NCBI RefSeq assembly: GCF_007828865.1
Contig: NZ_VIVK01000003.1
Coordinates: 310,001 to 374,000, forward strand
Source: Kribbella amoyensis
GTDB lineage: Bacteria > Actinomycetota > Actinomycetes > Propionibacteriales > Kribbellaceae
Direction of reading: 5' to 3'
Length of the DNA stretch: 64,000 nucleotides
Shown here: positions 58,828 through 64,000 of the stretch, one piece after another
Layout: the number at the start of each line of letters is the position of its first letter
Numbering within the stretch: the first letter of the stretch is position 1
Position numbers and translations under genes: made by a program
The notes under the pieces: generated by a model
Database searches by the model: none
Told to the model about the DNA's origin: nothing
What the model saw: the letters and a program-made list of their open reading frames with translations, nothing else

Positions 58828-60225
58828 ATGTCCTCGAACGATGTCCGCGCCGAGCCGCGCCTCCGGCTGTTCAGTGGTGACCGGTTGCCGTTGGTGCTGG
58901 GCGTGGTCGGCCTGGTCACGCTCGGCGCCTTCGAGAACCGCGCCGTCGGTACCGCGTTGCCGACGATGGTGCGCGAGTTCGACGCGCTCGGCAGCTTCGG
59001 TACGGCGAACGCGGCCCCGAACGCGAGCTACCTGGTCTCCCTCGCGATCGCCGGGTTGTGGGCCGACCGGCGCGGACCCGTTCCCGCGTTGCGCGTCGGC
59101 GCGATCACCTTCGCGCTCGCGCAGTTGCTGGTCGGCGGTGCGCAGGCGATGCCGATGGTCATCGCGGGCCGGCTCCTCAGCGGACTCGCCGAGGGGTTGC
59201 TCGACGTCGCGTTGATGGTGCTGGTCGCCCGGACGCTCCCGCCGGTCCTGCGGCCGCGGATGTTCTCGTTGTTCGCGGCGATGTGGATCCTGCCTTCGGT
59301 GGTCGGGCCCGTGCTCACCGGGGTCGTCACCGAGCAGTTCGGCTGGCGCTGGGTGTTCCTCGGCGCCCTTGTCCTGCTGGTACCGAGCTGGTTCCTGCTG
59401 CGGCCGGCGATGCGGCTGGCCGGTCGAACCCCAGCTCCGGAGCCGAGTCCGAAGGAAACCGCGGAACTCGCCACTGCCCGGGCCGCCTTGCCGTGGGCGC
59501 TCGCGGCGTCGGTGGCGCTGTTCGTGATGACGTGGTCGGGCGATCAGCTCGAGGCGCACCCGGTGCCGGCCGGGATCGCGATTCCGGTCAGCCTGGCCCT
59601 GCTCGCGGTGGCCGCGGTCCGGGTGATGCCGCGCGGGACGTTCGTCGCCCGGCGCGGCTTCCCCGCGGTCGTCGCGGTCCGCGGTCTCGGTGGTGCGGCC
59701 TTCGCCGGCGCCGGGGCGTACCTGCCGTTGTTGCTGACGTTGCTGCACGACTTCAGCCCTTCGCGAGCCGGCATCACGCTCTCCATCACCGGGGTCAGCT
59801 GGGCGCTCGGTTCCTGGCTCCAGGGCCGCGAGCACCAGCTGTCCCGGGTGACCGTCCTGCGGATCGGCCTCGCCCTGATGGCCGCCGGGCTGACCGTGAC
59901 GTCGCTGCTGGCGTGGGCCGACGCGCTCACCTGGCTCGGCCTGATCGGCTGGACCGTGGCCGGGGTCGGGATGGGCCTCAGCTCGTCCAGCCTGTCGGTG
60001 CTCACCCTCGATCTGTCCGACGCCGGCAACTCCGGCCGGAACAGCAGCGCCGCCCAGATGGCCGGCACGATGAGCATCGCCACCGCGCTGTCGGTCAGCG
60101 GCACCCTGCTCGCGCTGAACGCGGACGACCCGCGGCCGTGGGTCTTCGGCGCGATCATCGCCACCTCGGCCGGCCTCGCCCTGGCCGGTTTGCTCACCTC
60201 GGCCCGGATCACCACCACCCGCTGA
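58828..60225 (+). CDS. MFS transporter (drug:H+ antiporter-like)
   Basis: A 465-residue transporter with 12–14 predicted helices. The loop after helix 2 (GLWADRRGPVPALRVG) is the family A-motif, and GRLLSGLAEGLLDVALMVL resembles the helix 4 region. EFGWRW-type sequence EQFGWRWVFLGALV follows. The substrate is unknown; the early helix motif FENRAVGTALPTMVREF suggests an exporter. GAGG nine bases before the ATG at 58828 favours this start over the ATG at 58819. Upstream, 58,788–58,815 has repeated TTGA/AAGT words that may be regulatory. Confidence 0.85.
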   Translation: MSSNDVRAEPRLRLFSGDRLPLVLGVVGLVTLGAFENRAVGTALPTMVREFDALGSFGTANAAPNASYLVSLAIAGLWADRRGPVPALRVGAITFALAQLLVGGAQAMPMVIAGRLLSGLAEGLLDVALMVLVARTLPPVLRPRMFSLFAAMWILPSVVGPVLTGVVTEQFGWRWVFLGALVLLVPSWFLLRPAMRLAGRTPAPEPSPKETAELATARAALPWALAASVALFVMTWSGDQLEAHPVPAGIAIPVSLALLAVAAVRVMPRGTFVARRGFPAVVAVRGLGGAAFAGAGAYLPLLLTLLHDFSPSRAGITLSITGVSWALGSWLQGREHQLSRVTVLRIGLALMAAGLTVTSLLAWADALTWLGLIGWTVAGVGMGLSSSSLSVLTLDLSDAGNSGRNSSAAQMAGTMSIATALSVSGTLLALNADDPRPWVFGAIIATSAGLALAGLLTSARITTTR

Positions 60226-60234
60226 CACCGACCC

Positions 60235-60519
60235 TCAGGCCAGCGTGCCCTCCTCGCTGGACACCAGCGCATCGATCGTGTCGAAGAACGCCTTGATGTC
60301 CGGGCGGTTCGGCCCCTTCGCCCGGGACGCGGCGAAGTCCTCGGCCGACCGCCAGTGCACGATGTCGAGCCACTCGTCACCCGGCAGGCGGACCAGCGTC
60401 GCCTGCAGGAAGCCGGCCCGGTCGGCCTCGAATCCGGCCACCATCCCCGGCCTGGTCCGCAGCAACTCCTCCACCCGCTCCGGCGCCACCTTGAACCGGG
60501 TCAGTTCCACCGTCGTCAT
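60235..60519 (-). CDS. ABM/dimeric α+β barrel-type small protein
   Basis: A 94-residue protein with the size and βαββ pattern of antibiotic biosynthesis monooxygenase-like domains: VELTRFKVAPERVEELLRTRPGM, then FLQATLVRLPGDEWLDIVHWRS. Members bind haem or act as small oxygenases, or are structural. Substrate unknown. GGAGCGAG just before the ATG at 60519 supports the start. It is divergent from the TetR gene and convergent with the MFS gene, and could be a target of that TetR protein. Confidence 0.78.
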   Translation of the reverse strand: MTTVELTRFKVAPERVEELLRTRPGMVAGFEADRAGFLQATLVRLPGDEWLDIVHWRSAEDFAASRAKGPNRPDIKAFFDTIDALVSSEEGTLA

Positions 60520-60606
60520 CTCGCTCCTGAGGCTCGTGGGCGCAGCGCCCGTTTCCCGCTGCAACCCACCCACCGCCAGGTGCATTCCGGGGCTCCGCTG
60601 GGCAGA

Positions 60607-60646
60607 TTTGCTTGGATGAGCTAAGTTTTGCTCGTGCAAGCAAAAC
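60607..60646. promoter_or_regulatory. tandem TetR-type operators over the regulator's own start
   Basis: GTTTTGCT-N6-AGCAAAAC at 60625–60646 is a perfect inverted repeat. A weaker copy, TTTGCT-N6-AGCTAA, lies at 60607–60624, with its centre exactly 20 bases (two helical turns) from the first. A -10-like TAAGTT (60622–60627) is embedded between them, and the GTG start at 60634 lies within the second copy. The layout fits autorepression by the TetR-family protein. Confidence 0.7.
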
Positions 60647-61212
60647 GGTCGATGACGGAACAGGTGCGGCGGACCCAGATCGTGGCCGCCGCGATCGAGG
60701 TGATCGCGCGGGACGGCGGTGCGCAGGCGTCGTTCAAGGCGATCGCCGAGGAGGCCGGCTTGAGCAGTACCGGGCTGATCTCGTACCACTTCGCGAACCG
60801 GCAGGAGCTGATCGACGAGGTCGGCCGGGAGATCCTCGGCCGGTTCACCGAGTTCGTGCTGGCCCGGACCGAGGGGATCGAGGAGCCGGTCGCCGTACTG
60901 CACGGCTTCGTCGAGGCGAACGTCGAGTTCCTCCGCACCCATCGCAGCCACGCCACCACCTTGCTCCGGATCCGCCAGGAGCTTGCCCCGATCGAGCTGG
61001 CCCGGTCGGACCAGGCCCAGCTGGCCGAGGTGCTCCGGCTCGGCCAGCAGTCCGGCGCGCTGCGGGACTTCGACCCGGCTCTGGTCGCGGTGTTCGTGCT
61101 GTCGATCCGCGACGGCATCATCCGCCAGCTCGCCGTCGATCCCGAGCTGGACCTGGCCGCCGCCGGCCGGGAGTTCGCCACCCTCGTAGACCTCGCCACC
61201 AGGAAGGCCTGA
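60634..61212 (+). CDS. TetR-family transcriptional regulator
   Basis: A 192-residue regulator. The helix-turn-helix is at residues ~10–55: QIVAAAIEVIARDGGAQAS, then FKAIAEEAGLSSTGLISYHF. The C-terminal ligand-binding domain (about 70–190) is unassigned. The start is taken as GTG at 60634, placed as expected for a leaderless transcript from TAAGTT; TTG at 60628 or ATG at 60652 are possible. It probably represses its own operon with the esterase gene (1-base gap) and perhaps the divergent ABM gene through tandem operators. Confidence 0.88.
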   Translation: MQAKRSMTEQVRRTQIVAAAIEVIARDGGAQASFKAIAEEAGLSSTGLISYHFANRQELIDEVGREILGRFTEFVLARTEGIEEPVAVLHGFVEANVEFLRTHRSHATTLLRIRQELAPIELARSDQAQLAEVLRLGQQSGALRDFDPALVAVFVLSIRDGIIRQLAVDPELDLAAAGREFATLVDLATRKA

Positions 61213-61213
61213 G

Positions 61214-62818
61214 ATGCTTCGCGGACCCCTGCTCCCGTTGGCCCTCTGCGTCACCTTGCTTGCCTCGTGCAACGAAAACACCGGCACCCCGGAGAGCACA
61301 CCGGCACCGGTCGGGCCGGTGGTCCGCACCGACACCGGCGACGTCCGCGGTACCGTCCACGCCGACCGCCGCGTCTTCCAGGGCGTCCCGTACGCCGCAC
61401 CGCCGGTCGGCCCGCAACGCTGGCAGTCCCCCGCCCCGGTGAAGCCGTGGACCGGCGAGCGGGCCGCGACCGAACCGGGCAGCCCGTGCCCGCAGAACAA
61501 GAACGCGATCGCCGACCTCGCCAGTACGAACGAGGACTGCCTGGTCCTCAACGTCACCACCCCCAGGTCCGCCACGCCGGAGCAGCGCAAACCGGTGATG
61601 GTGTGGATCCACGGCGACGGCGCGATCGGGTCGGGTGACCAGTTCGACCCGGCCCGGCTCGCGGTGGACGGGGATGTCGTCGTGGTGACCTTCAACTTCC
61701 GGCTCGGCGTCTTCGGCGGCTTCGGGCTGCCCGGCCTGGCGGGATCCGGCACGTTCGGTCTCCAGGACCAGCGGGCGGCGCTGGAGTGGGTCCAGCGGAA
61801 CGCGGCCGCGTTCGGCGGCGATCCTGGCAACGTGACGTTGTTCGGCGTCTCGTACGGGGCGACGTCGACGAGCGCGCATCTGCTGGCGAAGAAGTCGCAC
61901 GGCCTGTTCCACAAGGTGATCATGCAGAGCGGCTTCACCGTGATGGACATGCCCGCCGGGGTGACGTACCCGGGGATCCCGGCGCTGCCCTGGTACGGCT
62001 GGACGACCACGAAGGACGCGCAGACGCAGGGTCAGCTGGTCGCGAGCCAGCTCGGCTGCAAGGATCCGGCGAACACGGCGGACTGTCTGCGCAAGGTCCC
62101 GGTGGCCAAGCTGCTCGCGGTGCCGCAGGTGATGAACATCTTCCAGCCGATGGCCCTGGACAACGACGACCTGCCGCCGAATCCCGAGCAGGCGCTGGAC
62201 CGCGGTGAGTTCGCCGAGGTGCCGGTCCTGGCCGGGAGCACCCGGGACGAGCACACGACGTTCGTGGCCTTCTTCCGCGAGCTGGCCGGCCGTCCGGTGA
62301 CCAAGGCGAACTACCCCGAACTGCTCCGCACCGCCTTCGGGGCGAACGCGGCGAAGATCGCGGCCGAGTACCCGCTGACCGGCTACCCGACGCCCGCGCT
62401 GGCCTGGTCGGCGGTCGTCACCGACCGGCTCTGGGCCCGCGCCCAGCTCCGGCAGAACCAGTTGCTCTCGGCAAAGAACCCGCTGTGGTTCTACGAGTTC
62501 GCGGACCGCGACGCCCCGCTGGACATCCCGTTCCCGCCCGGCTTCGACCCCGGCGCCTGGCACGCGGGCGACGTCGGGTACCTGTTCCGGACCGCCGAGG
62601 AGGCCGGCAAGATGACCAACGACCAGGTCGCGCTGTCCGACGCGATGATCCGGTACTGGACCACGTTCGCCCACCACGGCGACCCGAACACCGAAGGCCT
62701 GCCGGCCTGGCCCAGGTTCGCGCAGCCGGCCGACGTCCAGTCCCTGGCCCCGAACGCGATCAAGCCGGTCGACTACGAAGCCGAACACAAACTCACCTTC
62801 TGGCGCGGCCTGCCGTAG
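61214..62818 (+). CDS. type B carboxylesterase lipoprotein
   Basis: A 534-residue carboxylesterase/lipase. The signal peptide ends in lipobox LLASC with Cys19, so it is a surface lipoprotein. The nucleophile is Ser213 in LFGVSYGA (usually GESAG), and the oxyanion region WIHGDGAIGSG replaces the common HGGG with HGDG. NEDCLVLNV is a family signature and the catalytic histidine is likely in GAWHAGDVGYLF. It hydrolyses carboxylic esters outside the membrane; substrate unknown. It is co-transcribed with the TetR gene. Confidence 0.88.
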   Translation: MLRGPLLPLALCVTLLASCNENTGTPESTPAPVGPVVRTDTGDVRGTVHADRRVFQGVPYAAPPVGPQRWQSPAPVKPWTGERAATEPGSPCPQNKNAIADLASTNEDCLVLNVTTPRSATPEQRKPVMVWIHGDGAIGSGDQFDPARLAVDGDVVVVTFNFRLGVFGGFGLPGLAGSGTFGLQDQRAALEWVQRNAAAFGGDPGNVTLFGVSYGATSTSAHLLAKKSHGLFHKVIMQSGFTVMDMPAGVTYPGIPALPWYGWTTTKDAQTQGQLVASQLGCKDPANTADCLRKVPVAKLLAVPQVMNIFQPMALDNDDLPPNPEQALDRGEFAEVPVLAGSTRDEHTTFVAFFRELAGRPVTKANYPELLRTAFGANAAKIAAEYPLTGYPTPALAWSAVVTDRLWARAQLRQNQLLSAKNPLWFYEFADRDAPLDIPFPPGFDPGAWHAGDVGYLFRTAEEAGKMTNDQVALSDAMIRYWTTFAHHGDPNTEGLPAWPRFAQPADVQSLAPNAIKPVDYEAEHKLTFWRGLP

Positions 62819-62839
62819 TTGTGCCACTAGAGTGGGCGC

Positions 62840-63127
62840 ATGGCTGAACTGCTGACGGACGACCAGATCGACCAGGCGATCCGCGACCACCTGCCGCTGT
62901 GGAAGGTCGAGGACGGTGCGCTGGCCCGCAGCGTGGAGAAGCCGACCTTCCTGGACGGGATCCGGCTGGTCGCCACGGTGGCGCAGCTGGCCGAGTCGAT
63001 GAACCACCACCCGGACATCGACATCCGCTACACCACCATCACGTTCCGGATCCGCAGCCACGAGGCCGGCGGCATCACCGACGACGATCTCGTCCTGGCC
63101 CGCCACATCGACACCGCCGCCGGCTGA
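62840..63127 (+). CDS. 4a-hydroxytetrahydrobiopterin dehydratase (pterin-4a-carbinolamine dehydratase)
   Basis: A 95-residue protein of the PCD/DCoH family. The active-site segment SMNHHPDIDIRYTTI near residues 53–67 carries the conserved histidine pair. PTFLDGIRLVATVAQLAE is the dimer helix. It dehydrates 4a-hydroxytetrahydropterin, the product of aromatic amino acid hydroxylases. No such hydroxylase is nearby. Single gene, 21 bases after the esterase stop. Confidence 0.93.
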   Translation: MAELLTDDQIDQAIRDHLPLWKVEDGALARSVEKPTFLDGIRLVATVAQLAESMNHHPDIDIRYTTITFRIRSHEAGGITDDDLVLARHIDTAAG

Positions 63128-63229
63128 CCCGGCGTGGGCTGACGCCGGCCTGACCGTTTCCCGTCATGTCGTGGGTCTGCCACGGTGAGTGCTGGCCTGG
63201 TGCCGAACCGGCCGCTTACAAAGAGGTTC

Positions 63230-64000
63230 ATGCACACACTGCCCGCGTTGCTCCTGGCCGGCTCGCTCAGCTTCGGTACTCCGGTCACTCCTGGCTGGTT
63301 CTGGACGGTGCCGCACTGCGACACCGTGTACGGAGACGGCGGGGTGACCGTGACGGCGGACGACGGGGCCCAGCTCGCGCCGACCAAGGGCACGCTGCGG
63401 CCGGTCACGTACACCAAGGTCGCCACGTTGCCGGAGCCGAACGTGCTGATCGCGATCGGCCGGCAGTCGATCCAGCGCTCCGCGGACGCCGGTTGCAGCT
63501 GGCAACAGATCGACAAATCACCGGACGACCTGGCCACGTACGACGTGACCGCGGGACCCGGCGACACGGCGTACGTGCACAGCGTCAACGACCAGCCGAT
63601 CCACCGGGTCAAGGGCAGCACGGTGAGTACGGTGGCCGGACCGATCGAGGGCAACGGGGTCGTCGCCCTGTACTCCGCGCCGGGGTCCCTGCGGGTGGTG
63701 GGCGGTGACGGGCAACTGTACGACTCGGCCGACGACGGAGTCAGCTGGCGCCGGGCCGGGCTCGCGCCGGGCCGGGACCTGTTCGCGTACGACGCCGTCA
63801 TCGATCCGCGCGATCCGGACCACGCGGTCGTCGGGGTGATGTCGGACGGGGTCTACTCGACGTTCGACGGCGGCCGGACCTGGACGCACGCGGCCGCGGT
63901 CGAGCGGACGAACGCGTTCAGCCTCGCGATCTCCCCCGCCGATCCGTCGAAGGTGTGGCTGGAGGCGTACGACCGGGACGCGGCCGACCGGTTCATCTGG
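63230..64000 (+). CDS. exported Asp-box (BNR-type) β-propeller protein, truncated by window end
   Basis: At least 257 residues, open to the window edge. Residues 1–20 (MHTLPALLLAGSLSFGTPV) form a short signal peptide. Repeated Asp-box motifs are visible: SADAGCSW, SADDGVSW and FDGGRTW, each followed by a hydrophobic strand, as in sialidase and sortilin-like propellers. DPSKVW is a usual companion motif. Catalytic residues of sialidases are not seen in this part, so it may be a binding or surface protein. AGAGG lies just upstream of the ATG at 63230. Confidence 0.75.
   Translation, partial: MHTLPALLLAGSLSFGTPVTPGWFWTVPHCDTVYGDGGVTVTADDGAQLAPTKGTLRPVTYTKVATLPEPNVLIAIGRQSIQRSADAGCSWQQIDKSPDDLATYDVTAGPGDTAYVHSVNDQPIHRVKGSTVSTVAGPIEGNGVVALYSAPGSLRVVGGDGQLYDSADDGVSWRRAGLAPGRDLFAYDAVIDPRDPDHAVVGVMSDGVYSTFDGGRTWTHAAAVERTNAFSLAISPADPSKVWLEAYDRDAADRFIW

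Noticed and set aside
55705-60228. 1507-codon open frame on the minus strand opposite sdhB, the UbiB gene and the MFS gene
   Set aside because: Its translation is Q/R/G/H/P-rich without domains and lies antisense to genes with clear motifs. Long antisense frames are expected at this GC content.
1-64000. tRNA, rRNA, riboswitch, prophage or transposase features
   Set aside because: None of the conserved sequences could be recognised by eye. A covariance-model scan would be needed to exclude small RNAs.

Overview
This 64 kb window has very high G+C, many GTG starts, 1–4 base ATGA/GTGA/TGATG overlaps between consecutive genes, mycothiol biosynthesis (mshB), a DivIVA-domain protein, a DUF3117 protein and a GlgC/GlgM glycogen pair. 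It comes from a free-living high-GC actinomycete. Gene content resembles Nocardioidaceae/Kribbellaceae (Kribbella-like), but that placement is inference. No rRNA, tRNA, CRISPR array, insertion sequence or phage gene was recognised.

Layout. (1) 0–11 kb: an O-methyltransferase and a small membrane protein, then a tightly overlapping minus-strand run of eight genes that opens with glgC and continues with kynureninase, kynurenine 3-monooxygenase, aminomuconate-semialdehyde dehydrogenase, a RidA-type deaminase, 3-hydroxyanthranilate dioxygenase, ACMS decarboxylase and a probable kynurenine formamidase. Together these make the 3-hydroxyanthranilate route of tryptophan/kynurenine catabolism. A GNAT gene and glgA/glgM diverge from glgC. 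(2) 11–22 kb: an AbiEi–DUF559 protein bracketed by palindromic repeats, leucyl aminopeptidase, DUF3117, a PaaX regulator with an enoyl-CoA hydratase, Tag, SRPBCC and DivIVA proteins, a LOG-family protein, dapE, and enzymes of uncertain role. (3) 22–31.5 kb: a carbohydrate locus with a secreted DUF4185 protein, a DUF2961 protein, an ABC importer (two permeases and a lipoprotein), a KdsD-like SIS isomerase, a PfkB kinase and a LacI regulator. Its divergent promoters each carry a near-identical LacI-type operator. These parts fit a pathway for D-arabinan breakdown and D-arabinose catabolism.

(4) 31.5–40 kb: a nucleoside hydrolase pseudogene, dapD, a secreted putative hydrolase, ferredoxin, a GNAT, a solitary PemK-like protein, a VanW protein, a flavin reductase and mshB. 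From memory, glgC–glgM–DUF3117–tag–DivIVA–LOG–dapE–dapD–ferredoxin–mshB keeps the gene order of the Mycobacterium tuberculosis Rv1213–Rv1170 interval, with losses (gpgS, folP2, dapC) and insertions. (5) 40–45 kb: a LuxR-type HTH protein and two convergent XRE–NB-ARC–TPR regulators. (6) 45–52 kb: a complete Opp/Dpp peptide ABC transporter. (7) 52–64 kb: a NUDIX hydrolase, a conserved hypothetical, an Sdh1-type succinate dehydrogenase operon, a UbiB/ABC1 kinase-like protein, an MFS exporter, a TetR–carboxylesterase operon with tandem operators, a pterin dehydratase, and an Asp-box β-propeller protein cut by the window end.

Readings of function rest on motif and family recognition by eye. No database search was run.
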